Source: Cypionkella sp. (GTDB taxonomy: Bacteria; Pseudomonadota; Alphaproteobacteria; Rhodobacterales; Rhodobacteraceae). From it: 21,455 bases of DNA. Where the stretch lies: contig JALRIN010000043.1 of assembly GCA_023255415.1 (NCBI GenBank), positions 1 through 21,455 of the forward strand, read 5' to 3'. Shown here one piece after another: positions 8,410-16,519 of this stretch (positions are counted from its first letter, which is position 1; each line of letters opens with the position of its first letter). Position numbers and translations under genes: made by a program. The notes under the pieces were generated by a model that saw only the letters and a list, made by a program, of their open reading frames with translations, was not told the origin of the DNA and searched no databases.

Positions 8410-9442
8410 CCTCTGGCCCCTCGCTTAGAATGCACAGCACATGCGCGCGGGGCCCAATCCCGTCTTGGCCTGCCAGCAAGGCCGCAACCCCTGCCCCGCC
8501 CGAGGGTGTGGTGGCCAGACCAGCGGCTGCAAGTGCTGCGACACCTGCAACGGCTTGCGCCTCGGTCACTGTAACAAAGCGGTCGGCATCGCGCGCTAGA
8601 TCGGCCAGCGCCAGCATCGACGGCGTCTTGCAATCCAGCCGCCCCATTGCCGAGACGGGGCCGGTTGTGACCACCACACGGCCTGCGCCTATGCTCTCGA
8701 TCAGCGCGGGGGCTGCGTCGGGTTCGACCACGATCATTTGCGGCGTATCCCCCCAAGCCAGGCGCAATTCTGCCGCCAAAGCGGCGGCAAACCCGCCCAC
8801 ACCTGCCTGCAATAGCACAAAATCAGGCATCTCAGCGCATTGCGCCACGAGCTCGGTGGCGATCTGGCGATAGCCTTCCATCACCCGAAACGGCAGATCA
8901 ACATAGCCCGGCCAAGAGCCATCCGACAGCAGCGTCCAGCCTTCCGCCTTGGCCGCTGCAGAGGCTGCCTGCATGCTGGCCTCGTAATCTGCCCCTGCCC
9001 GCACCACCTGCGCGCCCATGGTTTGCAGCCGTTTGGCAAAGCTTTCGGGCACGGTCTGCGCCAGATAAACCACCGCCTGCGCGCCAAACACCCGCGCGCC
9101 TGCGGCAACTGACAGCCCATGATTGCCCGCACTGGCGGTGACATAGCAGCGCCCCGCCAGCGCCACAGACAAATCGCCCCCAACGGCCGCAGCCTCGCGC
9201 GCAATCGCATAGGCCGCGCCCAGCGCCTTAAAGCTGCCCAGCCCCATGCGGCCGCGTTCATCCTTGATCGTCAGCCGCGCCACCCCTGCAAGCGCTGCCA
9301 GCTCGGGGCAGTCCAACAAAGGCGTTGGCTGATGCGCAGGGCACATCGCCAGCAAAGCCGCCACCGCCTGTGCATCGGCCCCCGATTTGGGCGGCAGTTC
9401 TGGCAAGCCCTTGCCACGATATGGATTTATCAATGCGCTCAC
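8402..9442 (-). CDS. Diaminopropionate ammonia-lyase-like PLP enzyme (fold type II)
   Basis: The GTG start at 9442 has a strong AGGAGGG four bases upstream. The 346-residue product is a fold-type II PLP enzyme. K72 in LGSFKALGAAYA is the Schiff-base lysine; ASAGNHG is the asparagine loop; LLQAGVGGFAAALA forms the phosphate-binding region. The IKDERGRMGLGSFKALG block resembles diaminopropionate ammonia-lyase (YgeX/DpaL) more than ordinary threonine dehydratase or EutB, which usually have TGSFKxRGA. These enzymes eliminate ammonia from alpha,beta-diamino acids to give 2-oxo acids. In this operon a diamino acid or a hydroxylated diaminobutyrate is a reasonable substrate, but that is inference. 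It is 46 bp downstream of doeD and overlaps the M24 gene by 8 bp. Confidence 0.75.
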   Translation of the reverse strand: MSALINPYRGKGLPELPPKSGADAQAVAALLAMCPAHQPTPLLDCPELAALAGVARLTIKDERGRMGLGSFKALGAAYAIAREAAAVGGDLSVALAGRCYVTASAGNHGLSVAAGARVFGAQAVVYLAQTVPESFAKRLQTMGAQVVRAGADYEASMQAASAAAKAEGWTLLSDGSWPGYVDLPFRVMEGYRQIATELVAQCAEMPDFVLLQAGVGGFAAALAAELRLAWGDTPQMIVVEPDAAPALIESIGAGRVVVTTGPVSAMGRLDCKTPSMLALADLARDADRFVTVTEAQAVAGVAALAAAGLATTPSGGAGVAALLAGQDGIGPRAHVLCILSEGPEDV

Positions 9443-9488
9443 CAGTCCCTCCTATCTGCCTTACCGCAGGATAGCGCGGTTGACCGCA

Positions 9489-10862
9489 CTAGCCCAGCAC
9501 CGCCTTAACCGCAGCTTGGGTAACACCAACCACGGTATCGACCTCGGCCTTGGTCAGGCAAAACGGCGGTGCAAAGCCAAGGATATCGCCCTGCGGCATC
9601 GCGCGGGCAATCACACCGCGTTCAAACATCGCCGCTGCAATGGCCGGCCCAATCTTGCGGCTTGGGTCATAAAAGGCGGTATTGGCCTTATCCTCGACCA
9701 ATTCCACCGCGCAAAGCAGCCCCTCGCCGCGCACCTCGCCAACATGGGCGTGATCGCCAAGCGCTTGTTTCATCGAGGCATTCAGATAAGCCCCTACGGT
9801 TTTTGCATTCTCGATCAGGTTCAGATCCTCGATCAGCTTTAGGTTCGCCACCCCTGCCGCAGCACATATCGGATGCGCCGAATAGGTCCAGCCATGGCCG
9901 ATCGGGCCGTTTTCATCCGTGCCCCGCGCCAGCACCTGCCAGACCCGATCCGAGATGATCGACCCCGACAGCGGCGCATAGGCCGAGGTCAGCCCCTTGG
10001 CAATGGTCATGAAATCGGGTTTCAGATCGTAGTGATCGGCGCCAAACATCGACCCCAAGCGGCCAAAGCCTGTCACCACCTCATCGGCCACCAGCAAGAT
10101 ATCATGGCGCTGCAACACCGCTTGGATTGCGGCCCAATAGCCCTGTGGTGGCGGCACAATGCCGCCCGTGCCCAAGACCGGCTCGCCGATAAAGGCCGCG
10201 ATGGTATCAGCACCTTCGGCCAGGATCAGCGCCTCGAGACGAGCCGCGCATTGGGCTGAAAATTCAAGCTCGGTCTGATCGCGGTTTTCGCGGCGAAAGT
10301 AATAGGGCGCGTCGGTGTGAAGGATGTTGTTCAATGGCAGATCGAATTTGTTGTGAAACACCGAAAGCCCGGTCATCGACCCCGTCATCACCCCCGAGCC
10401 ATGATAGCCGCGCCACCGCGAGATGATCTTTTTCTTTTGCGGACGACCAAGGATGTTGTTGTAATACCATATTAATTTGATGTTGGTCTCATTGGCATCC
10501 GACCCTGACAGGCCGAAATAGACCTTGGACATATGCGCAGGCGCGCGGTCCATGATCATCTTGGCAAGCGTCACCGAAGCCTCGGTGCCATGGCCGACAT
10601 AGGAATGGTAATAGGCCAGCTTATGCGCCTGATCGGCAATCGCCTCGGCGATTTCTGTGCGGCCATAGCCTGCGTTCACACAATAAAGCCCGGCAAAAGC
10701 ATCCAGAAACTTTGCGCCATCGCGGTCTTCGATATGCACGCCAGAGGCGGTTGCGATGATCCGCGTTGGCGTCTCGCCACGTTCGTGTTGGCCAAGGTGG
10801 GTGGAGGGGTGAAAGAAATTGTCCCGATCCCATTGGGCAAGCTGGTCATCATTGCGAAGCAT
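9489..10862 (-). CDS. doeD: Class III aminotransferase, L-2,4-diaminobutyrate transaminase (DoeD type)
   Basis: This 457-residue fold-type I aminotransferase has the class III signature. It shows SGSDANETNIKL (119-130) for cofactor phosphate binding, D260 in LLVADEVVTGFGRLG (256-270) contacting the pyridine nitrogen, and the Schiff-base lysine K289 in FMTIAKGLTSAY. Position directly after doeB (3-bp gap) and before the ammonia-lyase gene fits DoeD, which moves the 4-amino group of diaminobutyrate to an acceptor, giving aspartate 4-semialdehyde. Other omega-transaminases such as beta-alanine or putrescine:pyruvate enzymes look very similar, so the assignment depends on the neighbours. The dehydrogenase that would take semialdehyde to aspartate (DoeC/Ssd) is not in the window. 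Confidence 0.82.
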   Translation of the reverse strand: MLRNDDQLAQWDRDNFFHPSTHLGQHERGETPTRIIATASGVHIEDRDGAKFLDAFAGLYCVNAGYGRTEIAEAIADQAHKLAYYHSYVGHGTEASVTLAKMIMDRAPAHMSKVYFGLSGSDANETNIKLIWYYNNILGRPQKKKIISRWRGYHGSGVMTGSMTGLSVFHNKFDLPLNNILHTDAPYYFRRENRDQTELEFSAQCAARLEALILAEGADTIAAFIGEPVLGTGGIVPPPQGYWAAIQAVLQRHDILLVADEVVTGFGRLGSMFGADHYDLKPDFMTIAKGLTSAYAPLSGSIISDRVWQVLARGTDENGPIGHGWTYSAHPICAAAGVANLKLIEDLNLIENAKTVGAYLNASMKQALGDHAHVGEVRGEGLLCAVELVEDKANTAFYDPSRKIGPAIAAAMFERGVIARAMPQGDILGFAPPFCLTKAEVDTVVGVTQAAVKAVLG

Positions 10863-10865
10863 ATA

Positions 10866-11882
10866 TCAGGCTTTCTGTTCAGAAGGTTGGGCGGTGATCT
10901 CGGTGGCAAGAACCGCAAGGCAATCGCCTGCTTGCATCAGACCGGGGTGATGACGGGCGGTGACGATACCGTCCATCAAAGCGTAGAAACTGCGCGGGGC
11001 GATGCCGGTGTGACCGGTATCCCAAATCCGCGCGATCAGATCGCCTTTGGCCACGCTTTGGCCAAGGCTGACGGCGAAATCGACAAGGCCGCTGTGGTTG
11101 GTGAAGTGAAAGCAGCCGTCATCGTCTTGCGACAACAGCCGCGAGGGCGTGCGGATCAGATCGCCTTGCAAGATACCTGCATGGATCAGCAGATTGCGCA
11201 GGCCCTTGCGCGCAATTTCGGTAGTATAGGGCGTTGCGGTGCCGCCGCCGCCCAATTCGGTGGTCACAAAGGTTTTGCCCAGCCGTTCGACCGCGTCGTC
11301 ATACATGCCCAAAGCGTCAATCTCGCGCATCTCGATGCTGAAGGGCGCGTTAAAGGCATCGCGCGCGGCACGGCAACGCGCTTGGTGATCAGCATCCTCA
11401 AGTGCATGGCTGGCAGCAAAGGGGATGAAATCCAGCGTCTTGCCACCCGAGTGAAAATCCAGCACCAGATCGGCCATTGGCAGCAGGGTGCGCTGAAAAT
11501 AATCAGCGATCTTTTCTGTGGGCGAGCCGTCAGGCTTGCCCGGAAACACCCGGTTCATGTTCAGATGATCCAACGGCGAGACCCGCGTGCCCGCCAAAAA
11601 CGCCGGATAATTCATAAAGGGCAGGATGATAACCGTGCCGCTGACCGCCTCGGCGTGCAGGGTTGCGGCAAGCTCTATCAACGCCAGCGGACCCTCGTAT
11701 TCATCGCCATGGTTTGCCCCCGTCAGCAGCGCACAGGGGCCGCTGCCGTTTTTCACTTGGGTGATCGGGATCTGGATCGACCCCCAAGCGCTGTCGTTGC
11801 GGCTGTAGGGAAGGCGCAAATAGCCATGCTGCACGCCGCTGGCGGCAAAGTCGATGGTGGCCGAAATTGGATTGTCCCGCAT
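10866..11882 (-). CDS. doeB: N-alpha-acetyl-L-2,4-diaminobutyrate deacetylase
   Basis: The 338-residue protein is a member of the succinylglutamate desuccinylase/aspartoacylase family of zinc carboxypeptidase-fold enzymes. Zinc ligands H58 and E61 (GANHGDEYEG) and H144 (LDFHSGG) are visible, with the catalytic glutamate E209 in TTELGGGG. The N-terminal motif NMNRVFPG (108-115) is also typical. DoeB (also called EutE) removes the acetyl group from N-alpha-acetyldiaminobutyrate produced by DoeA, giving diaminobutyrate. Only 3 bp separate it from both doeA and doeD, so the three are one transcription and probably one translation unit. DoeA and DoeB homologues are known to act as a hydrolase-deacetylase pair. 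Confidence 0.9.
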   Translation of the reverse strand: MRDNPISATIDFAASGVQHGYLRLPYSRNDSAWGSIQIPITQVKNGSGPCALLTGANHGDEYEGPLALIELAATLHAEAVSGTVIILPFMNYPAFLAGTRVSPLDHLNMNRVFPGKPDGSPTEKIADYFQRTLLPMADLVLDFHSGGKTLDFIPFAASHALEDADHQARCRAARDAFNAPFSIEMREIDALGMYDDAVERLGKTFVTTELGGGGTATPYTTEIARKGLRNLLIHAGILQGDLIRTPSRLLSQDDDGCFHFTNHSGLVDFAVSLGQSVAKGDLIARIWDTGHTGIAPRSFYALMDGIVTARHHPGLMQAGDCLAVLATEITAQPSEQKA

Positions 11883-11885
11883 AGC

Positions 11886-13061
11886 CTAATCCTTGACCAC
11901 AAGCGCGCGCGGCGTGCGGCACAGGCATTCGGCCCCGGTCTCGGTGATCACAATCGGCTCGGTGATCTCAAGCCCGCCATCATCAAGCCAAAGCGCCGGC
12001 ATAAAGTGAAAGGTCATGCCCACCTCAAGCACGGTCTTATCGCCGCTGCGGAAAGACATCGTACGCTCGCCCCAATCGGGGGGATATGACAGACCAATCG
12101 CATAACCGCAGCGGCTGTCTTTTTGAAAGCCGTGCTGATTAAGCGTGTGGTTAAACGCATTGGCAATATCTTCGCAAAGCTGCCCCGGCTTTGCCTGCGC
12201 CAGCCCCGCCTCGACCGCCTCGAGCACCGCTTGTTCGGCATCCAGATATTTCTGCGGCGGCTTGCCCAAAAACAGCGTGCGCGATTGCGGGCATTGATAG
12301 CGCCGGTAAGCGCCTGCAATCTCGAAAAACGTGCTTTCGCCAGCGCGCAGCGGCGCGTCATCCCAAGTTAGATGCGGCGCTGTTGCATCCATCCCCGAAG
12401 GCGCCATCGGCACAATCGCCGGATAATCGCCCCAATCGCCCTCTGCGCCAAAAACTGAAGCGTGATAGATATCAGCGATCAGCTGGTTTTTGGGCATGCC
12501 CACTTCGGCCTTGTCGCGGATCACCGCGTGCATCCGCTCGACGATCCGCGCGGCGCGGCGCATATAGTCAATCTCGGTCGCGGATTTCACCGCACGCTGC
12601 CAGTTCACCAAGCCAGTGGCATCAAAAAGCTGCGCCGATGTCAGCCCCTGTTGCAGCGCCAAAAACGCCGAGGCGGTGAAATAGTAATTGTCCATCTCAA
12701 AGCCAATGCGCGCAGTGGCCAGCCCACGTGCTGCGATCAACTTGGCAAGCTCTGACATCGGGTGTTTGGCGGGATTTTGCACAAAGCTGTCGTCATAGCC
12801 CAAGATATTGTCATGGCTAAGATAAGTGGTGCGCTGCGCCCCGACCGCATCCATCGCGCGCCCCCACCAGACCGGCTCGCCCTCAAGACCCAGCAAAACC
12901 CCCTGATGCACATAAAAAGACCAGCCGTCATAGCCCGTCAGCCAAGCCATATTCGACGGATCGGTGACGAAAATCGCATCCAAGCCCCGCGCGGCCATGG
13001 CCAGACGGGTTTTGCTCAGGCGGGCGGCATATTCGGCGGCGGTGAATGGAAGCTCTGGCAT
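11886..13061 (-). CDS. doeA: Ectoine hydrolase (M24-fold)
   Basis: The 391-residue protein has an M24 creatinase-like fold. It opens the ectoine ring to N-acetyldiaminobutyrate in the cytosol. The metal-ligand positions of ordinary M24 peptidases are replaced: where the paralogue at 7243-8409 has MLDTG, CDFDR, RLGHGLGL and LTLEPGV, this protein has FFEIAG (E247), CPQSR, RCGYAIGL and FHFMPAL. This matches the family view that DoeA/EutD works without metal through a covalent glutamate; E247 is the likely nucleophile by position, from memory rather than alignment. It is the first gene of the operon, facing doeX. The start has AGGA eight bases upstream of ATG. Confidence 0.9.
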   Translation of the reverse strand: MPELPFTAAEYAARLSKTRLAMAARGLDAIFVTDPSNMAWLTGYDGWSFYVHQGVLLGLEGEPVWWGRAMDAVGAQRTTYLSHDNILGYDDSFVQNPAKHPMSELAKLIAARGLATARIGFEMDNYYFTASAFLALQQGLTSAQLFDATGLVNWQRAVKSATEIDYMRRAARIVERMHAVIRDKAEVGMPKNQLIADIYHASVFGAEGDWGDYPAIVPMAPSGMDATAPHLTWDDAPLRAGESTFFEIAGAYRRYQCPQSRTLFLGKPPQKYLDAEQAVLEAVEAGLAQAKPGQLCEDIANAFNHTLNQHGFQKDSRCGYAIGLSYPPDWGERTMSFRSGDKTVLEVGMTFHFMPALWLDDGGLEITEPIVITETGAECLCRTPRALVVKD

Positions 13062-13118
13062 ACTGTCGATCCTGCAAAAGGGTTGCGCAATCTTAGCTTT
13101 TCGGCCATGGGATTTTAT

Positions 13119-13158
13119 GCAATTATCGCTAAATTTCGCAGATATTCAGCGAATTATT
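13119..13158. promoter_or_regulatory. Candidate DoeX operator in the doeA-doeX divergent region
   Basis: The 104-bp gap between doeA and doeX has an AT-rich core containing TCGCT (13126-13130) and its complement AGCGA (13148-13152) 17 bp apart, flanked on both sides by ATTAT-like runs. Between them lies GCTAAATTTCGC, whose A/T core with flanking C/G steps recalls Lrp-family sites. Lrp/AsnC proteins bind such loose dyads, often in their own promoter. I could not fix -35 and -10 boxes for either gene. Confidence 0.35.
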
Positions 13159-13165
13159 GGTCTAT

Positions 13166-13636
13166 ATGGGGAAATACGGCGTGATCGATGGTTTTGACAG
13201 AAAAATACTGCAGCATGTGCAGCGCAACAACCTGCTGACCAGCGCACAGCTTTCAGATCTGGTCGGGCTCTCGCCCACTTCGGTGCAACGGCGTCTGAAT
13301 AAGCTGCGCGCTGATCGGGTGATCGAAGCCGACATCGCCGTAGTCTCCCCCGCCGCTGTGGACCGGCCGCTGACAATGCTGGTGGCGGTGGAATTGGCGC
13401 GCGAACGCTCTGATATCATTGATAGGTTCAAGCGCGCGGTGCGCGAGCGCGCCGAGGTGATGAGCGCCTATTACGTCACCGGCGAGACCGATTTCATGTT
13501 GATTGTCAGTGCCAAAGATATGTCCGATTACGAAGCTTTTACCCGTGATTTCTTTTACAACAATGCCGATATCAAGGGCTTTAAAACCACTGTGGTAATG
13601 GACCGGATCAAGGCGTCATTTTGCCTGCCGATGTAG
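13166..13636 (+). CDS. doeX: Lrp/AsnC-family regulator of ectoine degradation
   Basis: With ATG at 13166 the product has 156 residues. It carries an N-terminal helix-turn-helix (LLTSAQLSDLVGLSPTSVQR), a linker, and a C-terminal RAM/ligand-binding domain with the typical VMSAYYVTGETDFMLIV strand-loop. Members of this family form dimers to octamers around DNA and sense amino acids. Divergent pairing with doeA is the usual place of DoeX/AsnC, proposed to respond to diaminobutyrate-type intermediates. Start choice is open: the frame also has TTG at 13157 and GTG at 13181, and the GTG has GGGGAAA about nine bases upstream. The 3' end overlaps the convergent sugar-phosphate transferase gene by 29 bp. 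Confidence 0.85.
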   Translation: MGKYGVIDGFDRKILQHVQRNNLLTSAQLSDLVGLSPTSVQRRLNKLRADRVIEADIAVVSPAAVDRPLTMLVAVELARERSDIIDRFKRAVRERAEVMSAYYVTGETDFMLIVSAKDMSDYEAFTRDFFYNNADIKGFKTTVVMDRIKASFCLPM

Positions 13637-14765
13637 AAGGTTCAAAGGTCAGGCTATCATACTTGGCGAAATCAGATTTTATCCGACAACGCGCAATGAC
13701 TTTTGGCGCGATCCAATAGGCAACAAAAAACAGAACCGCAAAGATGACCACAGCCGCAAAGGCCAAAACCGTTTGGTTCCACAACAGCACCCCTACCAAA
13801 GGCGGCGCCATCACGAAAGGCGCAAGGATAAGCGTGCTTAGCGGGTTTGAAATCCGGCGCCTTTTGCGGCCAAGAAGGCAAATCTCGACACCGCGCATCA
13901 CCATTTGGTGCACATGCAAACGGTCCGGCGCCATCGCATCCGACTTGCGCCGTGCCCGCCGCCAGATTGCCAAAAGCGTATCGGCCACTGGCCAAAACAT
14001 CGTCAACAAAATTGCCCAAGGCGAGGCATCTGGCACATGCAGCAATACCGCAATGCCAAACCAAGACAGCACGAACCCAAGCGTATAAGCCCCGGCATCG
14101 CCCAGAAAAATCAAACCAAACGGGTAGTTCATTAAAAAGAAGCCAAAAACGACAGCCGCCAGCATCAAGGCAAGTTCGACCATCACCAGATAGCCGCCCT
14201 GATACGCGATCAAGCTCAGCGCAACGGCAGCCACTCCCGCTGTCATAGATGCCAAACCATTAACGCCATCGATCAAATTAAAGCCATTCGCCAGCCCGAC
14301 CGTGACCAAAAGTGTCATAGGCACGCCCAGCCACCACTGCCCCATAAACACGTCGAAACCCGGAATATCAACGCGCGGCAGCCACACACCAAGCAAACCA
14401 ATCACCGCAAGGCTGGCAATTGCTGCTGCCGCAAGCCGCCTGCGCGGTGAAATCTGAAACCCCAGATCTTCCAGCAAACCGACGCTGAACAAAATGCCGG
14501 TCGCAAGAATAAAGTTGCCATAGGCCCCTGTGACAGAGGCCGGTGCAACCCAAAAGCTGGTGCCGAACGCCAAGAAAATCGCCACCCCGCCAACCCGCGG
14601 TGTGGGGCAAGTGTGCATTGCCTGCACAGCTGAAAGATGCCCAGGATGACCACTTAGCCTTGGGAAATACCTCGAAAGATAGGTCAAAACCGCACATATT
14701 GCCATTGAGAGCAAAACCAGCCCTGGCTCGCGCAGATCGAAAAAGAAGCTGAAGCTGTGTTGCAA
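13608..14765 (-). CDS. Undecaprenyl-phosphate sugar-1-phosphate transferase (WecA/MraY family)
   Basis: The 385-residue polytopic protein (about ten membrane helices) belongs to glycosyltransferase family 4 (WecA, TagO, MraY). Landmarks are E99/D100 in GLLEDLG (the usual DD pair reads ED), NGFNLIDGVNGLA (160-172), GDAGAYTLGF with D223, and the cytoplasmic DRLHVHQ (281-287) used for sugar recognition. Such enzymes transfer a HexNAc-1-phosphate from a UDP-sugar onto undecaprenyl phosphate to start a lipid-linked glycan. Beside the GDP-fucose genes, initiation of a capsule, O-antigen or exopolysaccharide is likely. The start is uncertain: TTG at 14765 is the most upstream, without a clear ribosome site, and the ATG at residue 21 would trim the first helix. 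Confidence 0.8.
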   Translation of the reverse strand: MQHSFSFFFDLREPGLVLLSMAICAVLTYLSRYFPRLSGHPGHLSAVQAMHTCPTPRVGGVAIFLAFGTSFWVAPASVTGAYGNFILATGILFSVGLLEDLGFQISPRRRLAAAAIASLAVIGLLGVWLPRVDIPGFDVFMGQWWLGVPMTLLVTVGLANGFNLIDGVNGLASMTAGVAAVALSLIAYQGGYLVMVELALMLAAVVFGFFLMNYPFGLIFLGDAGAYTLGFVLSWFGIAVLLHVPDASPWAILLTMFWPVADTLLAIWRRARRKSDAMAPDRLHVHQMVMRGVEICLLGRKRRRISNPLSTLILAPFVMAPPLVGVLLWNQTVLAFAAVVIFAVLFFVAYWIAPKVIARCRIKSDFAKYDSLTFEPSTSAGKMTP

Positions 14766-15394
14766 ATTGAGGTGCTCTTCTGTCAGAAGTTTTTTGAGCC
14801 TAAGCTCCTAGGGTAAATTTTGTCTAACTAGGCCTTCGTCATAGCAACTGATGCCGCCAAATCCAACCCACTTCTATCAACCCTATGTCTTTGGTCTAAA
14901 ATTTATACTATAGAGATTAATATCTAGATGACACTCTTAAAGTTTGATTTAAAATTTTAAAACATGCCTATGCACCAACACAAAGCAAAAAATTAACTTA
15001 ATTGCGCCCAAAAATGAAATGTTTGGATCGCCGCTCTGAAACCGAGCGTTTTGAATTTTCAACCATCAAACATGAATGCAACGGGCATCCTAGCTGATCG
15101 ATACGCAGCAACAAATCCACAGGCGTGACTAGCTTTTCATAGTTTTTAATGAGGCACAGCGTTCAAAAGCCAAGCTTTGCCTTGCAATATTGGGATAAGA
15201 TCGGACCAGTTGCCACACGACCAGCTGCGCCTTGACCATTTGCACTGGCATTCTTGGTGGCGCAGCTTTGTCACGCGCACGACCGTTTGGCGTCATTCGG
15301 GAAATTTGTGTTTTTGGTAATGTTAATGCTGTGTTAAACTCTCTATTTTATACAATATTTTAAATCTACGAAAAAATTTGTACTGGAAATTTCG
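14766..15394. other. AT-rich gene-free gap between divergent polysaccharide genes
   Basis: This 629-bp stretch separates the sugar-phosphate transferase from gmd and should hold both promoters. It is far poorer in G+C than its surroundings: by hand count 14881-15000 has 32 G/C in 120 bases (27%). A TATACAAT at 15349-15356 could serve as a -10 for gmd, but I see no matching -35. One minus-strand ORF of 55 codons (15129-15296) begins with ATG but lacks a ribosome site and resembles nothing I know. No JUMPstart/ops element is visible. Confidence 0.6.
15032..15052 (+). terminator. Weak hairpin with short T run
   Basis: CGCTC-tgaaacc-GAGCG is followed by TTTT and, after GAA, TTTT again. The 5-bp GC-rich stem in an otherwise AT-rich gap resembles a weak intrinsic terminator reading rightward. 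No plus-strand gene precedes it, so it would end either a small RNA or read-through, or it is chance. Confidence 0.2.
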
Positions 15395-16516
15395 ATGAAA
15401 AAACGCGCCCTCATCACCGGTGTGACCGGCCAAGACGGCTCTTACCTTACCGAATTTTTGCTTGAGAAGGGCTACGAGGTGCATGGCATCAAGCGGCGTG
15501 CCTCTTCTTTGAACACGCAGCGCGTGGATCATATTTATGAGGATCCGCATGTCGATAATGCCCGCTTCAAGCTGCATTACGGTGACCTGACGGACACCTC
15601 GAACTTGACGCGCATTCTGTCCGAAGTGCAGCCTGACGAGGTTTACAACCTTGGCGCGCAGTCTCATGTTGCGGTCAGCTTCGAGGCGCCTGAATATACG
15701 GCCGATGTCGACGGCATAGGCACTCTGCGCTTGCTGGAGGCGATCCGCTTTTTGGGGTTGGAAAAGAAGACCCGCTTTTACCAAGCCTCGACCGCCGAGC
15801 TTTACGGTCTGGTGCAGGAAACCCCGCAGCGCGAGACGACGCCGTTTTATCCACGCTCGCCCTATGCGGTGGCCAAGCTTTATTCCTATTGGATCACGGT
15901 GAACTACCGCGAGGCTTATGGGCTTTATGCCTGCAACGGCATTCTCTTTAACCACGAAAGCCCACGCCGCGGCGAGACTTTTGTGACCCGCAAGATCACC
16001 CGCGGGCTTGCCAATATCGCCCAAGGGCTGGAACCATGTCTGTTCATGGGCAACATCGACTCGCTGCGCGATTGGGGCCATGCCAAGGATTATGTCCGCA
16101 TGCAGTGGATGATGCTGCAACAAGACGCCGCCGAAGATTTCGTCATCGCCACCGGCAAGCAATATTCAGTGCGCGACTTTATCACTTGGTCTGCGGCGGA
16201 ATTGGGCCTGACGCTGGATTTCAGCGGCAGTGGCGTCGACGAAATTGCCACCGTCATCGCAATCAGCGGCGATAAGGCCCCTGCCTTGGCGATTGGCGAT
16301 GTGGTGATGCGGATTGACCCGCGCTATTTCCGGCCTGCCGAGGTTGAAACGCTGCTGGGGGATCCCAGCAAAGCCAAGACCAAACTGGGTTGGGAGCCGC
16401 AGATCACCGCGCAAGAGATGTGCGCCGAGATGGTGGCGCATGATCTGCGGGCGGCAAAACGCCATGCCCTGCTTAAACTGCACGGGCTGGATTTGCCCGT
16501 CGCCCTTGAGGGCTGA
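15395..16516 (+). CDS. gmd: GDP-mannose 4,6-dehydratase
   Basis: The 373-residue product is an extended short-chain dehydrogenase with the NADP-binding loop GVTGQDGSYLTE (9-20) and R34/R35 in IKRRASSLNTQRVDH. The catalytic set is T133 and E135 in STAELYG, with Y157 and K161 in YAVAK. GILFNHESPRRGETFVTRKI is a hallmark block of this family. It converts GDP-D-mannose to GDP-4-keto-6-deoxy-D-mannose in the cytosol. It heads a tight operon, with fcl starting 3 bp after its stop and manC next. GGAAA seven bases before ATG is a modest ribosome site. Length equals the usual 345-375. The long AT-rich leader is unusual for the neighbourhood. Confidence 0.96.
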   Translation: MKKRALITGVTGQDGSYLTEFLLEKGYEVHGIKRRASSLNTQRVDHIYEDPHVDNARFKLHYGDLTDTSNLTRILSEVQPDEVYNLGAQSHVAVSFEAPEYTADVDGIGTLRLLEAIRFLGLEKKTRFYQASTAELYGLVQETPQRETTPFYPRSPYAVAKLYSYWITVNYREAYGLYACNGILFNHESPRRGETFVTRKITRGLANIAQGLEPCLFMGNIDSLRDWGHAKDYVRMQWMMLQQDAAEDFVIATGKQYSVRDFITWSAAELGLTLDFSGSGVDEIATVIAISGDKAPALAIGDVVMRIDPRYFRPAEVETLLGDPSKAKTKLGWEPQITAQEMCAEMVAHDLRAAKRHALLKLHGLDLPVALEG

Positions 16517-16519
16517 GCC

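Noticed and set aside
10533..12089. A 518-codon plus-strand open frame opposite doeB and doeD
   Set aside because: It is an antisense shadow in GC-rich DNA. The minus strand carries complete enzymes with catalytic residues, while this frame has a low-complexity Arg/Gln/His composition and no domain.
14790..14820. Palindromic GAGCCTAAGCTC next to a T run, as a terminator
   Set aside because: The T run precedes rather than follows the stem on the plus strand, and on the minus strand the stem is followed by A, so it cannot be an intrinsic terminator in either direction.
15129..15296. A 55-codon minus-strand ORF in the AT-rich gap
   Set aside because: It has an ATG but no ribosome site and no family resemblance; too weak to list as a gene.
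15323..16162. A 279-codon minus-strand open frame opposite gmd
   Set aside because: gmd is unmistakable on the plus strand; the antisense frame has no motif or ribosome site.
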